From Paraphaeosphaeria minitans (taxonomy: Eukaryota > Ascomycota > Dothideomycetes > Pleosporales > Didymosphaeriaceae), in the NCBI GenBank assembly GCA_015832175.1, contig WJXW01000007.1, positions 2,170,001 through 2,234,000 of the forward strand: 64,000 nucleotides of DNA. Reading direction: 5' to 3'. Below are positions 11,829 through 23,967 of the stretch, in pieces. Below the pieces are notes generated by a model. It ran no database searches and had not been told where the DNA came from. It worked only from the letters and a program-made list of their open reading frames with translations. Position 1 is the stretch's first letter, and each line of letters begins with the position of its first letter. The position numbers were made by a program, and so were the translations under genes.

Positions 11829-12692
11829 TCACTTCAAGACCACCCTGTCCGAGGACTTCTCGACCACGGGTATGAATTCGGCCAAGCGATTCGGGTCTCT
11901 CATGGTGGCGAGCACATCTTCCCTGGTACCTGCAAGCGTCTTGCGCACCGTCTCATACTCCTCTTCTCGTGCGGTGTATTCTCTGATTATCTCGCCGGTC
12001 GCGAATTCGACGAACACCCTGGTGTCTCGTATCCGGAACAGCACATGGTCCAACCTCATGAAGAAGCGACCCAGGAGCAGAAGTCTCGCAGGCATAACGC
12101 GGATCTTGCATGAGTACATGGCGATGCCGTTGTCGGCGAGCTCGTCCTCGTAGAGCATGACGTCCTCGAAAAAGTGGATCGGGTCGGGGCGCTTGAGCAG
12201 CGCGAGCGGTATCGGATTGTCGGTGGGCTGGAGCGCGGGAGTATCTGGGGTTGAGCCCTTGTAGTCGGTGCTGTAGGACCAATCGAACGGCTTGACAACT
12301 TCTTTGATGTCTTCGAACTGCTTTTGTCTGGCAGGGTCAGAACGGCGCTGCAGGTATTTGCGCATAAATCAGAAGACTCGCCTGTTCTGCTGCCACTCCT
12401 TGGAGTAGGACACCTTCAACATGGAGTCTCCTGTCTTGTCTACGCGGTCGAGGGCGTCGAAGGCGTTGAACTCTATGTGCCAGCCGCTGGGCTTATGCTC
12501 AATGCGCATGAAGTTGTCGCCGAATATCATCTCCGGCGGCGCGATCCCCAGCTTTATGGTCATGTCGTCGATGGGGCCAGCCTTGAGGATCGGGAGCTTC
12601 CGCGTGGTGATCTTGAAGCCATCCTTGGTGATGGACGTGTCTGCATGTCCGGGGGCCGTCGTGTCGACCGGCGCGCCGTTGAGCGTCGACAT
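11829..12692 (-). CDS. TIP41: TIP41-like protein, TOR / PP2A signalling regulator
   Basis: Binds the Tap42 / PP2A-type phosphatase system and modulates TOR signalling in response to nitrogen. Exons 12692-12382 and 12327-11829 give 269 residues. Family motifs: FKITTRKLPILKAGPIDDM, PPEMIFGDNF, SGWHIEFNAFDALD, SYSKEWQQN, then VVKPFDWSYSTDYKG, FFEDVMLYEDELADNG and RVMPARLLLLGRFFMRLD. Read without splicing, the frame meets a TGA at 12371. Removing a 54-base intron that begins GCGAGT and ends CCAG, with CTGAC 11 bases before the end, restores QNRQKQFEDIKEVV exactly as in the family. The donor is therefore GC, not GT. It shares a promoter with the Aurora kinase. Confidence 0.92.
12328..12381 (-). 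other. GC-AG intron in TIP41
   Basis: 54 bases with exon/intron boundary AACAG|GCGAGT, branch motif TTCTGACC and acceptor TGCCAG. Its length is a multiple of three and it contains the only in-frame stop, so retaining it would truncate the protein after about 107 residues. Confidence 0.82.
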
Positions 12693-13043
12693 GATTCAAA
12701 CGTATTAGGCCGAGAAGAAGTGAGGCGTGAACCAGTGGAACTTGCAACCACGAGTTGCGCACGAAAAAGTGTCTCAGCGTAAGCCGCGGGGAGGTGGGGG
12801 ATCGGAGAGCTCAGAGCTCCGGGCCTCGCTTGTGTCGTCGCCTGAGCAACGCCGCTTGTGTACTGGCTCTAACACAACCATCCCAGACCGCCCACTTTCC
12901 TCTCAAGCCCACTTGAACAATCGCTCGGCCGACGCAGTCTCATTGACTGCTTTCAATCGCAGCTTCAATCTGCGCTTTCGTTCTGTTCGACTCTCCGCCT
13001 TACCTGCCAGCGCCTTTAATCCTTTCGTATCTCACCAGCCACC
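12693..13043. promoter_or_regulatory. shared divergent promoter, TIP41 / Aurora kinase
   Basis: 351 bases between two opposed start codons. The half next to the kinase is pyrimidine-rich on the plus strand (CTTTCAATCGC, TTTCGTTCTGTTCG), a common fungal 5' leader feature. No named operator identified. Confidence 0.5.
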
Positions 13044-14327
13044 ATGGACGTTACCAATCTCGAGACCGCTTTCGAGCGCATCACCGTTAACGACGAGAAT
13101 GACGACCATGCATCTTACCACAAAGCAAAGGTACCATACGCCTCCCATCTTGTACAGCGGTGGAGTTGCTAACACTGTCAAAGTCTTCAGTCGCCACCGT
13201 AACAGTAACCGGCCTCTCCGCCTCACAATCTGCCGCGAACCGCATGAAGATGCCCCTGCAGAAGCTCGCTGCTTCAAACTCAATAAAGAATGCCAATGCA
13301 AGCCTCGCAAAAGTCACGATGGCATCGTCATCCACACAACCACAAAACCCAGGCCACCGCCGCACCCTCACCGATTCCGCACTCTACTCACAGCCCTCAA
13401 CACCTAAGCAGTGGCACCTGGGCATGTTTGAGATCGGCAAACCCCTCGGAAAGGGCAAATTCGGCCGCGTCTACCTCGCAAAGGAGAGATCCTCCGGCTT
13501 CGTCTGCGCACTGAAAGTCCTGCACAAGAACGAGATCCAGCAGGGCAAAGTCGAGAAGCAAGTCCGACGAGAGATCGAAATCCAGTCGCACCTCGCGCAC
13601 CCCAACATCCTGCGGCTGTTTGGCCACTTCAACGACGCCAAGCGCATCTTCCTCATCCTCGAGTTCGCCGGCAAGGGCGAGCTGTACAAGCACCTGCGCC
13701 GCGAGCAGCGCTTCCCCGAGCCCAAGGCCGCCCAGTACATTGCACAGATGGCCGCAGCCCTCAAGTACCTCCACAAGAAGCACGTCATGCACCGCGACAT
13801 CAAGCCCGAGAACATCCTCGTCGGGATCCACGGCGAGATCAAGATCTCCGACTTTGGCTGGAGCGTCCACGCGCCGAATAACAGGCGCAACACCATGTGC
13901 GGCACGCTCGACTACCTCCCGCCAGAGATGCTGCTGGGCCGCGGCAAGGACAACTTCTACTCCGAGAAGGTCGACCTGTGGAGTCTGGGCGTGCTGACGT
14001 ATGAGTTCTTGGTCGGGGAGGCGCCGTTCGAGGACACGCAGGTTATGACGCAGCGGAAGATTGTCAGGGGCGAGTACACGGTGCCCAACTTTGTCAGTTC
14101 AGAGGCAAAAGATTTGATTAAGAAGGTGAGCACTCTCCTCTCCGTATCGTTTGTGAACTCCTGCTGACTGCTGCGACTAGCTCCTCGTCCTCGACCCAGA
14201 GAAGAGAATCGCGCTTGAAGACGTCGAGAGACACCCCTGGATCGTCAAGCACTGCAAGGGCAGCGAGCGCGCGTACGACCGCGCGTCAGGCGGCAAGTTC
14301 CGCAGCAGCTCGGAGCGGGAGAGCTGA
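13044..14327 (+). CDS. ARK1: Aurora-family serine/threonine kinase (Ark1/Ipl1)
   Basis: Catalytic subunit of the chromosomal passenger complex, which corrects kinetochore-spindle attachment and controls cytokinesis. Exons 13044-13130, 13184-14125 and 14181-14327 give 391 residues. The kinase domain starts near residue 110: glycine loop [10 protein letters not shown] about 118, ATP lysine in CALK (Lys140), HRDIKPEN with Asp234, DFGWSVHAP at 252, and the Aurora activation loop [16 protein letters not shown] with Thr266. The N-terminal 100 residues are basic and low in order, as in fungal Auroras. The first intron uses an AAG acceptor; the next CAG, 7 bases on, would bring an immediate stop. The gene converges on TDP1 with a 290-base gap. 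Confidence 0.93.
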
Positions 14328-14617
14328 AAGTTTCGCCGTGGCTAAGACCATGCGAGCATCTTCTGTTTATGGCGTTAAAGTGTGCGATGTACGGCGTAAT
14401 CTATGGCGGCGAGGCGTTGAGGACTGAGTCCTTTCGAGAAGCATTATCGGCGTTTTTTGGGAACGGGCTCAGGCATGCCAGGCCTGGCTGACACGTAGCA
14501 TTGCGTAGCATAGCGATGTTTTGATGATAATGCAAGTGCACATTATTCGACATCTTCTCGCGGTCCTGCATTCCAGCGTGATAGCTGTCGGCCCAGACGT
14601 GAAAGCCCTCTAAACTA

Positions 14618-16789
14618 CTACCCATTCCAAACCCTACCCATCCAGTCCTCTTCGCTATCCGGCAGCGTCGCACACCAAGGCACCTCGTCCTCTCCGTACG
14701 GACTCAGCGGCAAGTCATATGGCATGCGAAACCCAACCACCATCTTGCGCCCCCCTTCACGCTTCTCTTCGTCCTCGCCGCCTCCTCCAAGCACACCATC
14801 CACATCTCCAGCTACCGGCCGATCCCGCCCAAACACCGGCACCATAACCGCATCCCCACCATCACCCTCACCACCGAACAGACCAGGCCACACCACGACC
14901 CCCGCCTCGTAACTCTGCACCCACACCTCCCCTTTCTTACTCTCCACCTCGCCCCACGCCTGCTTACTCAAATTCGCACTCGTCACCATCGCCCAGTCGA
15001 TCTTCGTCCGCCGCTTGTCCGCAAATCGGACATACGTCTTGATATGCGGGGCCGCCGGGCCGCGGTGGGCTCTGCGCCTCTGCTGCCGTGGAGAAGAAGA
15101 GTGCAGAGGACGCTCTTCGTATTTCCAGTGGCAGAGGAGAGGGCGCAGGTACTCGAGCTGTTTCTGCTGCGCTGGGGACTGTATCTTTGTATGGATGGAA
15201 GCACCGGAGGCGTAGCCATCGAGGGAGGTGCGTATCTCAGGGGCGGTGGGGAAGATGATGTTTAGGGTAGGGGGAGGGTTGTTAAAAGCGGGTGAGAAGA
15301 TGGTTGAGGCTGGGGATGCGGAGCGGTTGAGTACAGAGCGAAAGTGGTTGAGCCAGGCGGGAGTGGCGCCGAGAGTGGCGATGGATGATATTTGAGCTAC
15401 GATGTTGGGGTTGCATGATGTCGGTCGGGCTGGCATAACTGAGAGGATTTCTTTCAGGCCGAGCCAGCCGAATGAGGTTTGTGAGGAAGGTCTTGCGGCG
15501 GCAGGTTTTTGGCGTGAGGGTGCGCTTCCGAGGAAGGCTGCTCGGATGGCAGATGGATCGTAATTGATCAGTTGCTCTGTCAGGGCGCGGAGTCGCTTGC
15601 CATATGCATTGCAGTAACAGATGAGATCCTTCATGAACCGCCCGCCAGTGCCAATCGGGAGCCCGGAATTGGTTGGAGATGGCGTAGGTGACGTCTGAAA
15701 AGGCAACAAAGGTGACCTCCATACCGCTTGCGTCATGTTGGTCCAGTCCTATGGTGGGATATGGATTAGCATGGGTAAAATTGGTAAAGACGGCGCCCAT
15801 TTTCTGACTCAGGCTCCAGCCAGAGAGACGCATTAATCTGTCATCAGGGTCTTTACTCACTCGTTCGAGCATATTCGCAGTATGGATGACCACCTGGGCG
15901 AAGTTATCGTGTCGGAGTAGAATCAGCATCTTGGTATGATGGGTTCCAAATGGGTCCGGCATATATGCTGGTATGAGTTGGATATTCGCGTAGCGCTCAG
16001 CTGATTCCTTCTCAAAGTTAGTCGATAGAAGACAAGGCGTATTTGTGAGCCATAGTGAGTACCAGCAGTGCAATCCTTCTCTGGTCTTCGTTCTTCCAAA
16101 ATCCATGTATAATCTTGACCTTGACGATGTCTCTTACATCCGCATCGAAGTGGCTCCTATTTTCTTTAGTTTCAATTCAAAGGCATAGTACCGACTTTTT
16201 CCACATTTCCGTACGCAACGCTATATGGTGAGTTGGCAGAACAAACATTGAGTCGACCCAATATCCACGCACAGAAACAACAGATCAGGAGATTCGGTAG
16301 GACCACTCACATCACAAAGCCAACATCGAACAGATAGTTGAAATTCCAGCACTCCATGATCATAGGATCTCCCAGAATGTCCCTCAGCCCCACCGCATCT
16401 TCATTCTGGTGCGGTGCCAGATCTCTAATCCTTGTAAGCTGGAAAGGCGAGCTGGCAAATTTGAGCTCTCTGCGATGTTGGTATCCCCCAGCTGTAGCGC
16501 TGCAAACCGCCTCGGCCGTTTCATCTGAGGGTGCCCGTGGCGATTCGGTAACGTGTTCATCAATTTGCAGATGCAGTTGCGATGCAGGCGGCGTCGGCGA
16601 GCACGGCGTACGCTGTCTGCTGCACAAGGGTGGCGGACTAATAGGTCGCTGCAGGCTCGTTTCGGTCGTCTCGCCTGCAATAGCTTCTTCTGGTATTGAT
16701 GGCGGCGTGCATGCTGTATCGGTGACGTTTGACTTTAGCTTCCGCCGCTTGTTTGGGGGACCTTCGTGGTCACTCTCCGCACTCGTCAT
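14618..16789 (-). CDS. TDP1: tyrosyl-DNA phosphodiesterase 1
   Basis: Nuclear repair enzyme that removes trapped topoisomerase I and other adducts from DNA 3' ends. Exons 16789-16311, 16156-16063, 16010-15861 and 15748-14618 give 617 residues. The N-terminal 130 residues are disordered with a PNKRRKLK nuclear signal. First catalytic HxK motif: THHTKMLIL (His216, Lys218). Second: APHIKTYVRF (His476, Lys478) followed by TSANLSKQAWG with Asn500. DWTNMTQAVWRSPLLP joins exons 3 and 4 exactly as in the family. The open frame continues upstream to a TTG at 16861, but the first ATG is at 16789. Introns are 154, 52 and 112 bases. An acidic Gly/Glu-rich insert lies near residue 540. Confidence 0.93.
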
Positions 16790-17394
16790 GATAAGGTGTG
16801 TAGCTGGACGGCCTTGGGTAAAGTCGAGAGTTGATGCGGGAGACGTAAGACTGCCCGTCAAGGTAGGTGGTGAGTGTCAAGGTGAAGCTTGCGGGTTAGC
16901 GAGCGTAATCAAGGCAACCACGACTTTCGAGCACGTTGGAAGGCGCAGCCAACCCCAAGGCTAAAACTTTCAGTGCGAGAATAATTCCTCGAAAATAAAA
17001 TGACGTCGATCCATTAAGCGTTGGCTTCATTTGCTCACATAGATCTATTCATTCTTGGTAAGTTGTTCAGGTAATCCCCATCCATTGGAGCCCAACACGA
17101 ACAAGTGCACCTGGGGATGGAATGGTTCACGCTTAAGCATCATAATCACTTGGGATAGAAAATCTTTATTCGTGTCATGAATGGTAGTCGACTTCGATCT
17201 ATACTAGAACTAGAGCTGGTCCATCATAGCCAGGCTTTTTTTAAGCATTGAAGCAAACGGGTGCCGTCTAATCGTGGTGGGGTTTTGAATGCCCCAGCGA
17301 ACGCTTGAAAGGAAGATATTACCTGCCAAAACAAAAGCAGATATCCTAACGCCGGGTCGCTTATGGTGAGAAGTTGAAATGACTGAAAACACGC
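16790..17394. other. intergenic: TDP1 promoter and desaturase 3' flank
   Basis: About 600 bases. Nothing coding recognised on either strand. Confidence 0.5.
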
Positions 17395-18891
17395 TCATGC
17401 CGCGCTGGCGCTGACGATGGGCTGGTGGACCTTGGTGGCCTGGTTGCCCGCCCGGATGATTGGGTTGCCCATCTCATCCTTTGCAATCTGGACATCCTTG
17501 TTCTCCTTCTGAGCGCGCTTCCAGATCTCAACCTCACATCCGCCGCGAATGACGCCAACTCTCATGGTAGAGAGCAGGTTGTGCGCTCCATTGGAGTGGA
17601 GGTAGACACCACCGTTGAACATGGCGGTGGCGTCCTTGCCAACACCACTACCAATCAGCGCCTTGCCACCGGGGTGCTCGGCGATGAAGTCGGTAACGTC
17701 GTGAACGATACCAGCGACAGCAATGAGACCACGGCCGTTCTTGGCCTGCTCGACATAGTCGTCCCACTCGATAACAGGGAGCTGCTCGAGAGGAACACCC
17801 CAGTCAAGCTTGGCGCGCTTCTGATCGAGCTTCTTCTGGAGCTGCTGAACACGGCCCTTCTCGATCTCGTTGGAGCGGAACTGCTTGAGGTCGGAGGCAA
17901 GGCCGAGCTTGCTCCAAAGCCAGATGCTCCACTTGGTGGGGTCGTACTGGTGCCACTCGATGGCGTTGCGGTAGTCCGAGGGGAACTCGTGGTGGAAGTT
18001 GTGGTAACCTTCGCCGAGGGTGACGATGGCGGTGATGACGTGGTCCCTGGGGCTGTTGCGGTCGTCGAAGGGCTGGTCACCGAGCCAATGAGCGAGCGAG
18101 TTGACGCAGAAGGTAGCCTGCTGGACGAAGAAGATGCGGAGGATACCAGCGTAGATAAAGCCACCGACCCAGTCACCCCAGCCGAATCCAGCGACGATGG
18201 TCGGGAAGATCAGGCCCATGAAGGTGACGACCTTGAGATAGTTCTTGTGCTGCCAGACAACGACCGGGTCCTCGTTCAAATCGGTGATGTCAGTGCGGCC
18301 GATGCGCTTCGGGTTCTGCTTCATGAGCATCCATCCGAAATGGCTGTACAGAAGACCCTTACGGACGCTGTAGGGATCCTTGGTGGTGTCGGTGTAACGG
18401 TGGTGGGCGCGATGGTCACGGCTCCACCAGCGGATGGAGCCTTCGACGGCACCACCACCAACGGCAGCGAGGAAGATCTTCAGCGGTAGAGAAGCGTTGT
18501 AGGACTTGTGGGCCCAGAGACGATGGTAGCCGGCTGTGATGCCGAGACCGGTCCAGAAGTAGTAGACGACAGCCCAGATGGCCGTTTGCCAGCGGAGCGG
18601 GGTCCAGAAGGCGTAGACGCAGCCCATCAAAGGAATGCCGACGATGAAGAAGACCTGATTGCCCCGTTAGCGATGATCAACCGCGCGGGGTGTGAGATTT
18701 GAGCTTACATTGAGCCAATTGACGTGCTTGTACCAGTTCGACTTGGTGATGGGGAGGTCTGTGATGTGCGGCTTCTTCGGGTCGTACTTCGGGTTCCGGT
18801 TCGGCTCAGACGTGCTCGCCATGGAAGATGGCTGCGAGACGTACTGAGGATCGATGGCCATCATACCGGCAACAGGCTGGTGCGAAGGCAT
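17395..18891 (-). CDS. OLE1: acyl-CoA delta-9 desaturase with cytochrome b5 domain
   Basis: ER-membrane enzyme that inserts the first double bond into palmitoyl- and stearoyl-CoA, using electrons from its own cytochrome b5 domain. Exons 18891-18709 and 18654-17395, intron 54 bases, 480 residues. The three histidine boxes are HRLWAH (105-110), HRAHH (142-146) and HNFHH (279-283), set between hydrophobic segments. The C-terminal b5 domain has HPGG at 388-391 and [16 protein letters not shown] after 414. Spliced residues 58-70 read [13 protein letters not shown], continuous with the family. A 354-codon frame on the opposite strand is only its shadow. An ACBP gene and an acyl-CoA synthetase gene, both handling acyl-CoA, lie within about 18 kb. 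Confidence 0.96.
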
Positions 18892-21543
18892 GATTGCCGT
18901 GTGCAGGCGAGGAGGAGCGAGGGTTGTTGTAGGTTGAAATTCTCGCTACACGAAGACGCGCCTGTCGCCTGTCGATGTGTCAAGTCCACACGGGACAGGT
19001 AAACCACGCACGAGGCAGTAGTGGGAGAGAAGTGAGTGAGGGAGAGAGGGAAAGCGGGATGAGGAGGGAGGGAGGAAGGAGGGCAAGCGAGGCCGATAAT
19101 AAAAGGCGGTGGAATGGAGACGCTTGGTCGTTGAAATGTTGAACCCGCGAGGCGGCGAGGCGGCGAGCCCCAAGCGAATGGACGGGGACCTTGCATCCAG
19201 CACTTTCGAGACGCCAAACGCTCATCACCTTGTCCCGTCCAGATCTAGCGCGGTGTGCCATTCGCTCGCCCAGGATCTCGCGCGCCTGCAGTCGTGGCTT
19301 GGGCGAGTTACGGTGTGCAGAGAATTCTGGAGCGGCTGCTTTCGCCGTAAACACCCCGCCGATCGCAGCATCGAGAAGCGTCCATGGGTGGCAAAACGCA
19401 AAACGCAAAACACAAACCATGGGCCATGACCCGAGTTTGTAGCAGCCTGCAGCCCCGAAGAAGCGCAGTCTCCAGCGCTGCTTCGACCTGCATCACCAAA
19501 CCACCAGCGGCCAGCCTCAGTTCCGGGGTGCCGCGCTACCGTGTACAGTATCTACTACCTACCGTGTAATCATGCCGGGACACATTGTTCTTCCGGGCTT
19601 CGGCGACATCCTCGGCAACTGCTCCTCCTGCCAGCCGTCCTCCTCAGGCCACGCTGGACTTCCAAGTAGACTACAGACGTCGTGATGCAATCGAACGTCT
19701 TGAGTGCATCGCGTGAAGAAGATGGGAAGGCTGCGGTCCCATGACGATGCAACCAGCAGAAGCGGCTATCGTTATCAAGCGTCGCTGTTCCAACCAGACG
19801 ACGCTCACCCATGGCCATCCGGTCCAAGTTTGACGCACACTGTCGCAGATGCAAACGTGGACGCTTGCGCGCTGATGCATTGGGTTTCCCACGGCGCATG
19901 CAAACTAGGTATCCTGTCTTTCCCCATGGTGTTCGTACCTTCCTGAAACTAGAAGTGGCTGTGGCAAGGGCCTTCGCAACCGTCACTCGTTTGGGTTTAG
20001 TCTACAATCCAATGTAACCGAACCTCCCCAACATCAGCCTTATCGCGTAGCTTGCAGTTGAGCCCGAGTCGACCCCAGGAATGCCATCATGCCAGACATC
20101 AACTCAACATTCTGCAGCGTGTCGCCTGAAAGGCAACCATATGCTTGAAACCTACCCCCGAAAAACTTTCCACGAAGGCGCCGTTGTGAACTGACGCGCG
20201 TTGAGACACGCATCTTGGCCGGAGTGCTGTGGGCAGCTTCCTTCCAGATAGCCGTGTGCTGCTGTATGTTCGTTACCACACAAGGCTGCTTGGATGTCGT
20301 CAGTAATCCTGAAAATTGTTCCGTCAGTTCCAGCCAGAGGTAATTCGCAATGTACGTTGCCGAGCCTGGTACCGGAAGACACCAATATGAAGTCTGGGGT
20401 CGGTCATGCCAATGGGCGTTCGAACACCTCAACGACTCATTATACTCTACAGAGTCTCCATACACCCTGCCAGATATCAACTCAGCAGCGGCAAGTCTTC
20501 GGAATAAACATCAGCCCTGGTGCAACGAGCCATGCACAGTGTGCAACGAGCCATGTTCAGTACGATGACTGCATCAGACAGATCGATGGCATACCTAGGT
20601 CGTCTGCGCGCGCCGCACCCCGCAACGAGTCGTCGGAACTCAGCGATGCTGATATCGGGATCGTCCAGTACTGTGTCTGGACGACGTCTCCGGCTCTTGT
20701 GTGTGGGATGTCTGTCGCGCAAGGCCTTCCTCCACATCGGAGGCACCCGGATCACGTGCTCCACGTCGCCCGGCGTTTAGCGACGTGGAATGTGGTGCTT
20801 ATCAGCGACGTTTGTTAAGCTTTTAGCAACATCATATTGCCCGCATCCAAAACCGGCCCTAGCTCCAAGTATATACAGAACTCTCACAGAGAACTCGACG
20901 ATGCTGGCGGAGGGTAGCGATGCTGTCGGCGACCTCCAGAAGCCTCGTCGCATCCAGCGCAGTGGTCACAGCATTTTGCAATTTTTCATGCGATAGCAGA
21001 CTGCGTCTGGATCCCTTTGCATGTTGCTTTTCTTCGTCTTGGTATATTCCTGGATAGCTAACCTGCGCGGAGAAGCTAACCCCCAGATGAGTCTCCGGAA
21101 TCGCCAATCGTTCACGATAAAGCCCTGTCGAGCATGAGTCTTTAAAAGAGCATCATCCATTGTCGTGAAATCATCCTCAATCCGCATCAGCTCTCCAGCT
21201 ACCAGCTACCATCTACCATCTATCACCTACTACTCGACGCGCGCACCTCGTTCCCCGCACCTATCGTTTCCGACTGCGAAGGCGATCCCAACCCCAAGCT
21301 CCACGCGACCTTTGCGGTACCTAGGTTCTACTAGCGCACACCCCGTATCGATTTACGACCTGGTCCGCCTACCCTATATCTGCCATTGCTCAGCCATCAG
21401 CACAGCCTTTCCCACACTTTTACCAGGCCTTTGGACTTCGATCAGAAATTGTTGTCCCTGTCGTGCCGTAACATCAGCCGCATGAAAGTCTGAGAGATTC
21501 GAAAGGTTCCACCAAACCCTGCTCAAAAGTGACTGCCGATACA
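18892..21543. other. 2.65-kb divergent intergenic region, OLE1 / purine permease
   Basis: The first 250 bases read as a strongly CT-rich stretch on the desaturase strand (about 19020-19090), a likely 5' leader. The remaining 2.3 kb have short frames on both strands, none recognised. The segment 21150-21530 is pyrimidine-rich on the plus strand and probably serves as leader of the permease gene. Confidence 0.5.
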
Positions 21544-23429
21544 ATGGCTATTTCAGACCGCATTGGACCAGATCATGGCCCGAAACGAACCTTTGGAGAG
21601 AAAGTTCGCCGCGTGGTCAAGGCATTCACGACAAAGTATGCTCAAACAACCGTAGGCAGGATCTTGATGCTAACATCTTCACAGGGATGGACTTGTCGGG
21701 AACTACGACTATGCATTCTTATTCAAGCCGAATCTCCCTTTCATGAAGAGGGAACGTAGAGCAGCGCCCTTCTTCGGCCTCCACGATCGCATGCCAGTTT
21801 TCCTCGCGCTCCTACTTGGCTTTCAACATTCCCTAGCCATGTTGGCTGGCATCATTACGCCGCCAATCATCCTTTCCGGCGCAGCAAACCTCACATTGGA
21901 GATGCAACAATATCTCGTTTCGACTTCACTGATCGTCTCGGGCCTTCTCTCTGCTATCCAGATGTCTCGCTTCCACTTTTATAAGACCAACTATTACCTG
22001 GGCACTGGTTTGATCTCGGTCGTCGGAACCTCCTTTGCAACGATCCCCATCGCCACCGGAGCCCTCGCTCAGATGTACCAGACCGGCTACTGTCCTGTGG
22101 ATGCAGATGGTAACAAGTTGCCTTGCCCGGATGGTTATGGGGCTATCCTGGGAACGCAGTGTGTCTGCGCTCTGCTCGAAATCCTCATGTCCTTCACTCC
22201 TCCCAGAATCCTCAAGCGCATCTTCCCTCCGCTGGTCACTGGCCCTACTGTCATGCTCATCGGTGTTCATCTCATCGAGACCGGCTTCAAGAACTGGGCA
22301 GGCGGCTCAAACGACTGCGCCGGCAGGCCCGAAACTGGTCTTTTTCAACTGTGTCCCACCATCAACGCACCTCGCCCGCTACCCTGGGGGAGCGCAGAAT
22401 TTATAGGTCTCGGATTCAGTGTCTTCATCAGCATCATCATCTGCGAACGTTTCGGCGCACCGATCATGAAGTCCTGTGCCGTTGTCATCGGCCTGCTCGT
22501 CGGCTGCATCATCGCCGGCGCCTGCGGCTACTTCGACCGGAGCTCCATCGATTCCTCCCCCGCTGTGTCCTTCATCTGGGTGCACACCTTCAAGCTCTCT
22601 GTCTACGGGCCGATCGTTTTACCCCTGTTGGCCGTCTACATGGTGCTGGCCATGGAAGCCATGGGCGACATCACCGCCACCTGCGACGTCTCGCGCCTCG
22701 ATGTCGACGGCGAGCTCTTCGACTCCCGCATCCAGGGCGGCATTCTCGCCGACGGCCTCAACGGCGTGCTCTCCGGCCTCTGCACCATCACGCCCATGTC
22801 CGTCTTCGCGCAGAACAACGGCGTCATCGCCCTGACCCGCTGCGCGAACCGCAAAGCCGGCTTCGCAGCATGCTTCTGGCTCATTGTCATGGGCGTCTTC
22901 GCCAAGTTCGCGGCTGCGCTCGTCGCCATCCCGTCGGCCGTCCTGGGTGGCATGACATCTTTCCTGTTCTCCGCCGTGGCCGTCTCCGGCATCCGAATCA
23001 TCAGCACGATCGACTTCACCCGGCGAAACAGATTCATCCTGACCGCAGGCCTGACGGTCGGGCTGGGCGCAACGCTAGTGCCTGAGTAAGTCCCCTCCCC
23101 TCCCCTCTCCCTACCAACCCTCATCTCCAACCATGCTAACGCATCCCAGCTGGTTTTCCTACGTCTTCACGTACTCGGGTCCCAACCACGCGCTTCTGGG
23201 CTTCTACAACGCCATCGTGCTCGTGCTGGAGACGGGCTTCGCCGTTGTGGCGTTCATCAACCTCGTGCTCAACTTGGTGCTGCCGGAGGAAATTGAGGAC
23301 GAGGAGACGCCCGAGTTGGCGGCTGACGAGATGGATGGGCCGGTGGAGGGTGTGGAGTGGCGGGGGAAGCAGAAGGGACAGTCGACTGATGGGGATGGGG
23401 AGGGGGATATCGAGGCTGTGAAAGCGTAG
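21544..23429 (+). CDS. uapC: uric acid / xanthine permease (NAT/NCS2 family)
   Basis: Plasma-membrane H+ symporter for purines, close in pattern to Aspergillus UapA/UapC. Exons 21544-21635, 21685-23085 and 23150-23429 give 590 residues. It has the FQHSLAM (Gln78-His79) motif of TM1, a glutamate in LAMEAMGDI (355) and the NAT signature QNNGVIALTR starting at Gln407, positions nearly identical to the substrate-binding Glu356 and Gln408 of UapA. About fourteen hydrophobic segments are visible. The tail PEEIEDEETPEL and the Gly/Asp-rich end are cytosolic and lie where UapA has sorting and endocytosis signals. Substrate (uric acid and xanthine) is inferred from these residues. uapA and uapC cannot be told apart here. 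Confidence 0.92.
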
Positions 23430-23967
23430 GTGGAGTCGATGGGGATGGCGGTGGAAGAAAAATGTTGAGACGGTGGGGGATTTGAATAGCATGGAGGGCG
23501 GAGTATATCATGACTTATGAAGTCCTTTTTCGCCGTGGAACGGAATTCACTAGTTTCCATGGATGACTTGATGTCAGTGTCCGGTACGATAACACGCACA
23601 GTCCGTGCATTGGGAACATGGCTCTGCGATGGCACTACAAGTCTGAAACACCAGCGCACGTTCAGTAGATGTGTCGACGGAAGCGGGTTAATGAGCATGT
23701 AAACATATCAAGAGATGTGGGATGTTACCTCTATCCGCTGCTCGTGCGGTAACTTCGGTCTCGGGAAAGTCCACAGCCCGTCCGCTCAATTCCCGCTGTC
23801 ACGGGTGCTTGGGTAGGGAAGAAATTGGCGTGGCGAGTTCATTCTAGAAAGCGTCTGCACAGCTACAACACCCACGCCCCACGTCACACGTCCCACGTCT
23901 ACCATTCCATCCCTCATCCCTCATCCCCTCGTAACCACGCCCTCACAAGCACGCCCTCCACCCCATC

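Noticed and set aside
17425..18489. 354-codon plus-strand open frame opposite the desaturase
   Set aside because: Exact antisense shadow of a strongly conserved OLE1 exon with third-position GC bias; Val/Glu/Asp-rich with no motif.
22123..23085. 320-codon frame overlapping the purine permease
   Set aside because: Arg/His-rich off-frame reading of the permease exon, typical of a GC-rich codon shadow.
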